Of a stretch of DNA of 64,000 nucleotides, positions 57,538 through 64,000 are shown in pieces. The DNA comes from Streptomyces meridianus (GTDB lineage: Bacteria > Actinomycetota > Actinomycetes > Streptomycetales > Streptomycetaceae), in the NCBI RefSeq assembly GCF_023703325.1, contig NZ_JAMQGM010000014.1:62001-126000 (forward strand), in the 5' to 3' direction. A program made the position numbers and the translations under genes. Position 1 is the stretch's first letter. Every line of letters begins with the position of its first letter. The notes under the pieces were generated by a model that saw nothing but the letters and a program-made list of their open reading frames with translations, did no database searches and was not told the DNA's origin.

Positions 57538-59067
57538 ATGGCAGACGACTACCTCACCCGAATCGGTAAGCTCATCCGCGATGCCCGTCAGCATCGAGGC
57601 TGGACACAGGCCCAGCTTGCCGATGCTCTGCACACGAGTCAGAGCGCAGTGAACCGCATCGAGCGAGGTAATCAGAACATCAGTCTTGAGATGATCGCCC
57701 GGATCGGTGAAGCCTTGGACAGCGAGATCGTCTCCCTCGGCTACTCCGGCCCCATGCATCTCCGCGTGGTCGGCGGTCGCCGGCTTTCGGGCAGCATCGA
57801 CGTCAAGACCAGCAAGAACGCGTGCGTGGCACTGCTGTGCGCGTCACTCCTCAACTCCGGCCGCACGACGCTGCGCCGGGTCGCCCGGATCGAGGAGGTC
57901 TACCGCATCCTCGAGGTGCTCGGCAGCATCGGCGTCCGCGCCCGCTGGATCAACGACGGCAACGACCTCGAGATCATCCCGCCGGACCGGCTCGACCTGG
58001 ACACCATGGACACCGAGGCGGCCCGGCGGACCCGCAGCGTCATCATGTTCCTGGGCCCGCTGCTGCACCGCACCGACCGCTTCAGGATCCCGTACGCGGG
58101 CGGATGCGACCTCGGAACCCGCACCGTCGAACCGCACATGACCGCGCTGCGGCACTTCGGGCTCGAACTCACCGCCACCGACGGCACCTACCACGCGCAG
58201 GTCGACCGCGGGATCTCACCGAGCCGTCCCATCGTGCTGACCGAACGCGGCGACACCGTCACCGAGAACGCGCTGCTCGCCGCCGCCCGGCACGACGGCG
58301 TCACCGTCATCCGCAACGCCAGCTCCAACTACATGGTCCAGGACCTGTGCTTCTTCCTGGAGCAACTGGGCGTGCGGATCGAGGGCGTGGGCTCGACGAC
58401 CCTGACCGTCCACGGCGTCGCGCGGATCGACAGGGATGTCGACTACGCGCCCTCCGAGGACCCGGTCGAGGCGATGAGCCTGCTGGCCGCGGCCGTGGTC
58501 ACCGAGTCCGAACTGACGATCCGCCGTGTTCCGGTGGAGTTCCTCGAGATCGAGCTGGCCGTGCTCGAGGAGATGGGGCTCGACCACGAGCGCGGCGACG
58601 AGTACCCGGCGAACAACGGACGCACCCGGCTGATCGACCTCACCGTCCGGCCGTCGAAGCTGCGGGCACCGATCGACAAGATCCACCCGATGCCCTTCCC
58701 CGGGCTGAACATCGACAACGTGCCGTTCTTCGCGGCCATCGCCGCCACCGCCCAGGGCTCGACCCTGATCCACGACTGGGTCTACGACAACCGCGCCATC
58801 TACCTGACCGACCTGACGCGGCTGGCCGCCAACGTCAAGCTCCTCGACCCGCACCGGGTGCTGGTGGAGGGCCCGACCCGCTGGCGCGCGGCGGAGATGA
58901 TGTGCCCGCCGGCGCTGCGCCCGGCCGTCGTCGTACTGCTGGCCATGATGGCGGCGGAGGGCACCTCGGTGCTGCGCAACGTCTATGTCATCAACCGGGG
59001 TTACGAGGAGCTGGCGGAACGGCTGAACTCGGTCGGCGCCCAGATCGAGACGTTCCGCGACATCTGA
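57538..59067 (+). CDS. murA2: HTH-MurA fusion: XRE-type DNA-binding domain plus UDP-GlcNAc enolpyruvyltransferase
   Basis: 509 residues from ATG 57538. Residues 8-64 are an XRE/HipB-type helix-turn-helix: GKLIRDARQHRGWTQAQLAD and HTSQSAVNRIERGNQNISL. From residue 72 a full MurA domain of about 438 residues follows. The active-site residues are kept: Lys93-Asn94 in KTSKNACVAL, the phosphoenolpyruvate-binding Cys190 in YAGGCDLGTRTVEPH, and Asp393 in GLNIDNVPFF. MurA starts peptidoglycan synthesis by adding enolpyruvate to UDP-GlcNAc. A second murA is expected elsewhere in the genome. The DNA-binding part could control its own gene through the adjacent palindrome. Confidence 0.92.
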   Translation: MADDYLTRIGKLIRDARQHRGWTQAQLADALHTSQSAVNRIERGNQNISLEMIARIGEALDSEIVSLGYSGPMHLRVVGGRRLSGSIDVKTSKNACVALLCASLLNSGRTTLRRVARIEEVYRILEVLGSIGVRARWINDGNDLEIIPPDRLDLDTMDTEAARRTRSVIMFLGPLLHRTDRFRIPYAGGCDLGTRTVEPHMTALRHFGLELTATDGTYHAQVDRGISPSRPIVLTERGDTVTENALLAAARHDGVTVIRNASSNYMVQDLCFFLEQLGVRIEGVGSTTLTVHGVARIDRDVDYAPSEDPVEAMSLLAAAVVTESELTIRRVPVEFLEIELAVLEEMGLDHERGDEYPANNGRTRLIDLTVRPSKLRAPIDKIHPMPFPGLNIDNVPFFAAIAATAQGSTLIHDWVYDNRAIYLTDLTRLAANVKLLDPHRVLVEGPTRWRAAEMMCPPALRPAVVVLLAMMAAEGTSVLRNVYVINRGYEELAERLNSVGAQIETFRDI

Positions 59068-59112
59068 CTCACCGTCGAAACCACCACCGCACTCCGTCCT
59101 GCCTGCGATGCA

Positions 59113-59400
59113 GCGGGCAGGAAGGGGCGCATCCACTGTACGGGCTGCGTTTCCGCGATGTTGTGGCCGACGAGCGCGAGGACGTCGGCATGGTCGAAAT
59201 CGTCGTACGAGCCGGGCTGACCGTCGCCGCCGAAGGATTCCTTCAGCGCCTCGGCGGCAGTGGAGGTGCACAAGAGGGTGTTCCCGTCCAAGTGGCGGGT
59301 GCCGATACCCGCGCGGGCCGGTACGGCCAGGTGCAGGACTCCTCGAGGAACAGCCGACCTGTGGACTCGTCCGGCACTTGTGGCGGGGCGCGGGTGCCGC
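59113..59400 (-). pseudogene. Relic of a molybdopterin oxidoreductase (nitrate reductase/formate dehydrogenase type)
   Basis: On the minus strand one frame encodes DGNTLLCTSTAAEALKESFG followed by DGQPGSYDDFDHADVLALVG and HNIAETQPVQWMR. This is the conserved segment of assimilatory nitrate reductase or FdhF-type enzymes that surrounds the cofactor (usually DGNTRLCTATA and a GHN-A-TQ pattern). Another frame just upstream reads DESTGRLFLEE, also from this family, so the copy has at least one frameshift. No start, iron-sulfur motif or rest of the ~700-residue protein exists here. It lies in the gap between the HTH-MurA gene and the LigD-type genes. Confidence 0.65.
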
Positions 59401-59463
59401 CGGCCTGCGGGGGTACCCGCAACGGCAGCGCCGCGCCGGTCCCGCGGAGGGAGGACGTACGCC

Positions 59464-60072
59464 GTGAACAGCAAGGACAGCCTGCGGGAATACCGGCAGA
59501 AGCGGGATTTCGCCCGCACCCGGGAGCCGCGCGGCCGGAACGCCGACCTCGGCGAGAACCCGTCCTTCGTGGTGCAGATCCACGACGCGAGCACGCTGCA
59601 CTTCGACTTCCGCCTGGAGGCCGACGGCGTGCTCAAGTCCTGGTCGGTGCCCAAGGGCCCGTCCGACGATCCCCGGGACAAGCGGCTGGCCGTCCCCACC
59701 GAGGACCACCCGCTGGAGTACCGGGAGTTCGAGGGCGTCATCCCCGTGGGCGAGTACGGCGCCGGTACGGCGATCGTGTGGGACGAGGGCACCTACCGGA
59801 TCCTCACCCACGACCGCGAGGGCTCGCCGGTGCCCGCGGCACAGGCCCTGGGGAGGGGGCACCTTTCGTTCTGGCTGGACGGGAGCAAGCTCCACGGCGG
59901 ATACGCCCTGACGCGCATCCGCGGGGGCGGCTCCTCCTCCGGCCGGGAGTCGTGGCTGCTGGTCAAGGAGAACGACGCTCGCGCCGGACGCCGCGGCACC
60001 CCCGATCCGGCCCGCGCCCGCTCCGCGAAATCCGGTCGCACCCTGCGGCAGGTCGCCGCCGAGGAGGGCTGA
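59464..60072 (+). CDS. LigD-type 3'-phosphoesterase, separate gene
   Basis: 202 residues from GTG 59464 with GGAGGGAGG 9 bases upstream. It is the phosphoesterase (PE) module of LigD, which removes 3'-phosphates or single ribonucleotides from DNA ends in non-homologous end joining. Active-site segments are FVVQIHDASTLHFDFRLEAD with the key His residues, WSVPKGPSDDP, AVPTEDHPLEYREFEGVIP and HGGYALTRI. In mycobacteria PE is fused to polymerase and ligase; here it stands alone 6 bases before the ligase gene. The linker at the end is Arg/Ala rich. Confidence 0.92.
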   Translation: MNSKDSLREYRQKRDFARTREPRGRNADLGENPSFVVQIHDASTLHFDFRLEADGVLKSWSVPKGPSDDPRDKRLAVPTEDHPLEYREFEGVIPVGEYGAGTAIVWDEGTYRILTHDREGSPVPAAQALGRGHLSFWLDGSKLHGGYALTRIRGGGSSSGRESWLLVKENDARAGRRGTPDPARARSAKSGRTLRQVAAEEG

Positions 60073-60078
60073 GTCGTC

Positions 60079-61107
60079 GTGACGGCGGACGGTCTCCTGG
60101 ACCCCCTGCCCCCCGAACAGCAACGGCTGCTGCTCGAGGCTCCGGATGCGGCGGAATCGGCGCGGAACCCCATGCTCGCGGTTCTCAGCGACCGGCGGAC
60201 GTTCGACAAGAACTGGATCTTCGAGCGCAAGCTCGACGGCATCCGTGCCCTCGCTGTCCGCGACGGCGCCAACACGCACCTGCTCTCCCGCAGCGGCCGG
60301 TCCCTGGATCGCTCCTACCCCGAACTTCTGGACGCCCTCGCGGCCCAGGCCTGCTCCGGCTTCACCGTCGACGGGGAGATCGTGGCCATCTCCCGCGGCC
60401 GCACCGACTTCTCCCGGCTCCAGCAGCGCATGCAGATCGAGGACCCGGCGCGGGCACGGGCGAGCGGCGTCGCCGTCACCTACTACGTATTCGACCTGCT
60501 GCGTCTGGACGGCGTCGACCTGACCCGGCTCCCCCTGCGCACCCGCAAGTCGCTGCTGCGCCGGGTGCTGGATTTCCACGGACCGCTACGGCTGACCCCG
60601 CACCGCAACGAAGGCGGTCCCGAGCTGCTGGAACAGGCGTGCGCCAAGGGCTGGGAGGGGTTGATCGCCAAGCGGGCGGACGGCCGTTACGTGCGGCGCC
60701 GGTCCCACGACTGGCTGAAGCTCAACTGCTCGGCCGGACAGGAGTTCGTCGTCGGCGGCTGGACCGAGCCGACGGGCAGCCGCACGGGCCTGGGCGCCCT
60801 GCTGCTCGGGCACTACGAACAGGGACGGCTGCGTTACGCCGGCAAGGTCGGCACGGGCTTCCGGGCCGCGACCCTGCGCGAGCTGCGCACCGCTCTGGAC
60901 CCGCTGGAGACGACCGCGTCCCCGTTCGCGGATCCGGTGCGCGAGCGCCGCGTGCACTGGGCACGGCCGCGGCTCGTCGCCGAGATCGGCTTCACCGAGT
61001 GGACCCGGGACGGCCTGCTGCGCCACCCCCGCTTTCTCGGACTGCGCGACGACAAGCGGCCGCAGGACGTCGTACGCGAGAGGCCGGAGGGAAGCGGTCG
61101 ATCCTGA
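60079..61107 (+). CDS. ATP-dependent DNA ligase, LigD-type
   Basis: 342 residues from GTG 60079. The nucleotidyltransferase motif I is ERKLDGIRAL with the adenylated Lys near residue 50. Others are RSGRSLDRSYPELLDAL, DGEIVAI, the later GWEGLIAKRADGRYV (motif IV) and HDWLKLNCSAGQEFVVGGW (motif V). The OB-fold follows (LLLGHYEQGRLRYAGKVGTGF). It seals double-strand breaks, probably with Ku encoded elsewhere. It forms an operon with the PE gene upstream. No polymerase module or Ku gene is in the window. Confidence 0.92.
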   Translation: MTADGLLDPLPPEQQRLLLEAPDAAESARNPMLAVLSDRRTFDKNWIFERKLDGIRALAVRDGANTHLLSRSGRSLDRSYPELLDALAAQACSGFTVDGEIVAISRGRTDFSRLQQRMQIEDPARARASGVAVTYYVFDLLRLDGVDLTRLPLRTRKSLLRRVLDFHGPLRLTPHRNEGGPELLEQACAKGWEGLIAKRADGRYVRRRSHDWLKLNCSAGQEFVVGGWTEPTGSRTGLGALLLGHYEQGRLRYAGKVGTGFRAATLRELRTALDPLETTASPFADPVRERRVHWARPRLVAEIGFTEWTRDGLLRHPRFLGLRDDKRPQDVVRERPEGSGRS

Positions 61108-61327
61108 ATGAACATCCGGGATCCGGGAAGACGGACATGTGCCGACGGCCGCGGCGCGCTGCCCCGCCCCTCCCCGCGAGGACGTCCGGACATTCGCTGC
61201 GCCCCGCCCGCCACAGGCTGGACGAGGTGACGCGCGCCTGACACACCCACCGGCATCCCCGCACCACATGACACACTCCGGCGGGACGCGCCGGTTTCCG
61301 TCCGCGCCCGCAGGGCACCCGGCTGCC

Positions 61328-62293
61328 ATGGTTCGGATCGGCTACACGATGCTGACGGAACAGGCCGGGCCCCGCGATCTGGTGCGGCACGCCGTGCGGG
61401 CCGAGGCCGCGGGGTTCGACTTCACCGTCACCTCCGACCACTCCTTCCCGTGGCTGGACTCGCAGGGGCACTCCCCGTACGCGTGGAGCGTGCTGGGCGC
61501 CGCGGCGCAGGCCACGTCCCGTATCCCGCTGACGACCTTCGTGACCTGTCCGACCCGCCGCTACCACCCTGCCGTCGTTGCCCAGAAGGCCGCGACGATG
61601 CAGTTGCTGTGCGAGGGGAGGTTCCGGCTGGGGCTGGGATCCGGGGAGAACCTCAACGAGCACATCGTGGGCGGGGGGTGGCCCTCGGTGGACGTCCGGC
61701 ACGAGATGCTGGCAGAGGCGTGCGAGATCATCCGCGCCCTCTTCCGGGGCGGATACGTCCGTCACCGCGGCCGGCACTTCGACGTCGAGTCGGCCAAGCT
61801 GTGGGATCTGCCGGACACGCCGCCGCCGATCGGTGTCGCCGTGTCCGGCGAACAGTCCTGCGCGCTGGCCGGACGGTTCGCCGACCTGCTCATCGCCGTC
61901 GAACCCCGGGCCGACCTCGTCGCCGCCTTCGACGCGCACGGGGGCGCTGGCAAACCCCGCATCGGGCAGCTGCCGGTGTGCTACGACCCCGATCGACGTG
62001 CCGCCGTCGCGCGGGCCCACGACCAGTTCCGCTGGTTCGGCGGCGGGTGGAAGGTGAACGCCGAGCTGCCCGGCACCGCCGCATTCGCGGGCGCCACGCA
62101 GTACGTCCGCCGCGAGGACGTCGCCGAGGCCATCCCCTGCGGGGACGACGTGGGCATGTTCGTGGAGGCCGTCCGCCCGTTCGCCGAGGCCGGGTTCACC
62201 GATGTCGCGCTCGTCCAGATCGGCGGGACGCACCAGGACTCCTTCATCGACTGGTCACAGCGCAAGCTCCTGCCCGCGCTCCGCGAACTCTGA
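61328..62293 (+). CDS. LLM-class F420-dependent oxidoreductase
   Basis: 321 residues from ATG 61328 (MVRIGYTML); an in-frame ATG at 61268 would add a low-complexity leader unlike the family, so I reject it. The luciferase-like barrel shows FDFTVTSDHSFPWLDSQGHS, TTFVTCPTRRYHPAVVAQKA, RFRLGLGSGENLNEH and ALFRGGYVRHRGRHFDV. The closing FTDVALVQIGGTHQDSF is typical of the subgroup similar to F420-dependent glucose-6-phosphate dehydrogenase. It should transfer hydride between F420 and an unknown substrate. The 220-base gap before it (61108-61327) holds nothing I can name. Confidence 0.88.
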   Translation: MVRIGYTMLTEQAGPRDLVRHAVRAEAAGFDFTVTSDHSFPWLDSQGHSPYAWSVLGAAAQATSRIPLTTFVTCPTRRYHPAVVAQKAATMQLLCEGRFRLGLGSGENLNEHIVGGGWPSVDVRHEMLAEACEIIRALFRGGYVRHRGRHFDVESAKLWDLPDTPPPIGVAVSGEQSCALAGRFADLLIAVEPRADLVAAFDAHGGAGKPRIGQLPVCYDPDRRAAVARAHDQFRWFGGGWKVNAELPGTAAFAGATQYVRREDVAEAIPCGDDVGMFVEAVRPFAEAGFTDVALVQIGGTHQDSFIDWSQRKLLPALREL

Positions 62294-62331
62294 CCCCGGG
62301 CCGGCGGCCGGGCGGGTGACGACGGGGTCAG
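62290..62331. terminator. Bidirectional hairpin spanning two convergent stop codons
   Basis: CTGACCCCG and CGGGGTCAG pair perfectly over 9 bases with a 24-base GC-rich interior. The TGA codons of the LLM gene and of the decarboxylase relic both lie within the arms. Confidence 0.5.
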
Positions 62332-62885
62332 GGGGCCGCGTCGGCCGTGACCCGCACGGTGCGCAGGCTGCTGTCCGCGGCGTCCGGGATGTACATCCCC
62401 GCGTCGACGCCGGAGCGCAAGTACTCGAGCACCGGTGCGGTGAGCCGCTCACCGGGCAGAACTGCTGGGATGCCCGGCGGGTACGGTGTGATCATTACGG
62501 CGGCGACGCGGCCCTCCGCCGCGTCGAGGGGGACGTCCTCGTGGCGGGCGAAGTACGCGTCACGCGGCGGCGCGGCCTGTTCGAGTCGCAGTCCTCCCGG
62601 GTCCGGCACACGGACCTTCGGAGCCGGGCGCAGATCCGGTGCATGGCGCACCAGGTCCTCCAGCGCCCTCAGCAGCCGGCCCGCGGTGCTGTCGTCGTCG
62701 CCGTGGGCGATCTGGGCGCTGATCCGCCGGTGGTCGCTCAGGTGCATGTCCACCGCGTGGTGGCGGCGCAGCCAGTCGGCACGTGTCCGACCGCACAGGG
62801 GTCGTGGCAACGGAACGGAGAGCCGAGGTGACGCCACCGGCGGCTCTCCGGCACCCGGCGGGCGGCGTCTGCCGTCCGGCGTCAT
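62328..62885 (-). pseudogene. C-terminal relic of an Orn/Lys/Arg decarboxylase
   Basis: The minus strand encodes ADWLRRHHAVDMHLSDHRRI, AYFARHEDVPLDAAEGRVAA, VMITPYPPGIPAVLPGERLT and APVLEYLRSGVDAGMYIPD. These are the C-terminal part of group III PLP decarboxylases, including the ITPYPPGIP loop. The PLP-binding N-terminal ~300 residues are missing. An open frame begins with ATG 62885, overlapping the ridA stop as ATGA, and has an unrelated Arg/Pro-rich start. Either a deletion brought the tail next to ridA, or a short protein is still made. It cannot be a decarboxylase. Confidence 0.7.
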
Positions 62886-63295
62886 GGCAGGACGGCGACT
62901 CCGTCGATCTCCACCATCGCCTGTTCGTCCCAGAGCCGTACCGCACCGATGACGGCCATGGCCGGGTACTCCCGCCCGGCCAGCCGCCGCCAGATCCGCC
63001 CCAACTCGGCGACGTGCGAACGGTAATCGGCGACGTCGGTGGGATAGACGGTGACCCGGGCCAGGTGCTCGGGTTCGCCGCCCGCGGCACGCAGGGCGGC
63101 CAACAGGTTGGTCAGCGCTGTCTCGAACTGCTCGGGCAGGGTGTCCCCGACGACCTTGCCCTCCCCGTCGAGCGAGGTCTGGCCGGCCAGGAAGACCAGG
63201 CGCCCGCCGGTCGCGACGACCGCGTGGGAGAAGCCGGTCGCGGGCGCGAGTTCCGGGGGATTCACGCGCTCGACCGGGGCGGAGGGCTTTTTCAC
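62882..63295 (-). CDS. RidA/YjgF family protein
   Basis: 137 residues from GTG 63295, with AAGGAG 7 bases upstream and a 4-base overlap with the acyl-CoA dehydrogenase stop (GTGA). RidA-type proteins hydrolyse reactive enamines/imines or catalyse related deaminations. HAVVATGGRLVFLAGQTSLD, FETALTNLLAALRAAGG, ARVTVYPTDVADYRSHV and AVIGAVRLWDEQAMVEIDG follow the family; the Arg that holds the substrate carboxylate is probably the one in AVRLWDEQAMVEID. It lies in an operon with the dehydrogenase, suggesting a role in a catabolic or biosynthetic pathway. Confidence 0.9.
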   Translation of the reverse strand: MKKPSAPVERVNPPELAPATGFSHAVVATGGRLVFLAGQTSLDGEGKVVGDTLPEQFETALTNLLAALRAAGGEPEHLARVTVYPTDVADYRSHVAELGRIWRRLAGREYPAMAVIGAVRLWDEQAMVEIDGVAVLP

Positions 63296-64000
63296 CGGTA
63301 CAACTCCTTTGCGATGATGGTGCGCTGGACCTCGGTGGCGCCCTCGTAGATGCGGGGCGCGCGGACCTCGCGGTAGAGGTGCTCCAGGAGATGTCCGCGC
63401 ACCAGCGCGGCGGCGCCGTGCAGTTGGACCGCCGCGTCGACGACGTACTGGGCCGTCTCGGTGGCGAGCAGCTTGGCCATCGCCGAACTGCGGGCGACAC
63501 CCGCAGAGCCGCTGTCGTACGCCTCGGCCGCCGCATAGACGAGCAGTCGGGCGGCCTCGGTCCGGGTGGCCATCTCGGCGAGCCGGTGACCGACTGCCTG
63601 CAGATCCTTGAGCGGTCCGCCGAACGCCTGCCGCACACCGGCATGGGCGATCGACGCGTCGAGCGCGGCCTGTGCCATCCCGACGGCGAACGCCCCGACG
63701 CTCGGGCGGAAGAGGTCGAGCGTACGCATGGCGACCCGGAAGCCCTCGCCGGGCCGGCCGAGCACGTCGGTGGATGTGACGGGCACGCCGTCGAAGGTCA
63801 GCGTGCCGATGGGGTGCGGGCTGAGCATGTCCAGGTGCTCGCCGCCCAGACCCGGCCGGTCGGCCGGGACCAGGAAGGCGGTGACGCCCCGGGACCCCGG
63901 CGCCTCCCCGGTCCGCGCGAAGACCGTGGCGAAGTCCGCCTCGGGCGCATTCGAGATCCAGCACTTCTCACCGCTCAACCGCCAGCCCTCGCCGTCCGGT
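63292..64000 (-). CDS. Acyl-CoA dehydrogenase (5' part outside window)
   Basis: At least 235 residues; the frame is open to the window edge, so the N-terminal helical domain is missing here. Visible are GEKCWISNAPEADFATVFAR (FAD and substrate region), GFRVAMRTLDLFRPSVGAFA (start of the C-terminal helical bundle), RQAFGGPLKDLQAVGHRLAE and PRIYEGATEVQRTIIAKELY, where the Glu of YEGATEVQ is the catalytic base in most family members. It oxidises an acyl-CoA at the alpha-beta bond. It is cotranscribed with the RidA gene. The acyl chain is unknown. Confidence 0.93.
   Translation of the reverse strand, partial: PDGEGWRLSGEKCWISNAPEADFATVFARTGEAPGSRGVTAFLVPADRPGLGGEHLDMLSPHPIGTLTFDGVPVTSTDVLGRPGEGFRVAMRTLDLFRPSVGAFAVGMAQAALDASIAHAGVRQAFGGPLKDLQAVGHRLAEMATRTEAARLLVYAAAEAYDSGSAGVARSSAMAKLLATETAQYVVDAAVQLHGAAALVRGHLLEHLYREVRAPRIYEGATEVQRTIIAKELYR

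Overview
The window is high-GC actinobacterial chromosome and almost certainly Streptomyces. GTG starts are common, GGAGG-type ribosome sites are frequent, GC is very high at third codon positions, and it carries a WhiI-type sporulation regulator, the coproporphyrin branch of heme synthesis (hemE, a HemG/CgoX-type oxidase, hemQ) and Rok7B7/NgcEFG-type sugar genes. From memory the order matches, in reverse, the S. coelicolor core region from about SCO6060 (murC) to SCO5998 (HTH-MurA). No rRNA, tRNA or CRISPR array was seen.

Layout. 0-2.6 kb: the tail of an unknown gene and a membrane-anchored ligand-binding protein. 2.6-5.1 kb: a LysE-type exporter gene cut in two by a small element that keeps a serine integrase and a GntR tail, then a relic of an ATPase. 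5.2-12 kb: msrB, murC, a Usp-like protein, a RibD-type reductase, zapE, a DUF1445 protein and an MFS transporter with palindromic operators. 12-15.6 kb: a Tat-exported PhoX-like phosphatase, a MITE inserted in its stop codon, PPK2 and a PTH2 hydrolase. 15.8-25.6 kb: an MNIO (DUF692) fusion protein, a secreted peptidase-like hydrolase, and heme genes interleaved with a DUF4349 lipoprotein, a CoA-disulfide-reductase-like flavoprotein and a DUF3000 protein. 25.8-31.6 kb: whiI, RNase D and a fadA-fadB beta-oxidation operon. 31.6-36.8 kb: a GT-C membrane glycosyltransferase, an amino acid permease and dxs.

37-45.5 kb is a sugar-uptake island on the minus strand: xylFGH, the ROK regulator and ngcEFG. 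A DasR-like site lies upstream of ngcE, and a 10-base motif is shared by the two gaps flanking rok. A gene-poor stretch of about 1.1 kb and a secreted PLD-like protein follow. Then come acnA with two candidate operators, a methyltransferase, a CapA-type metallophosphatase, a PCMT, a frameshifted polX, a stand-alone condensation-domain protein and an HTH-MurA fusion. The right end has a relic of a molybdopterin oxidoreductase, split LigD-type phosphoesterase and ligase genes, an LLM oxidoreductase, a 5'-truncated Orn/Lys/Arg decarboxylase relic, a RidA protein and an acyl-CoA dehydrogenase running off the window.

Most of the window is housekeeping. The unusual parts are the minimal integrase element in lysE, the MITE that turned a TAG stop into TAA, the HTH-MurA fusion with a palindrome in its promoter, the G-run frameshift in polX, the MNIO fusion, and several decayed gene relics at synteny breaks.
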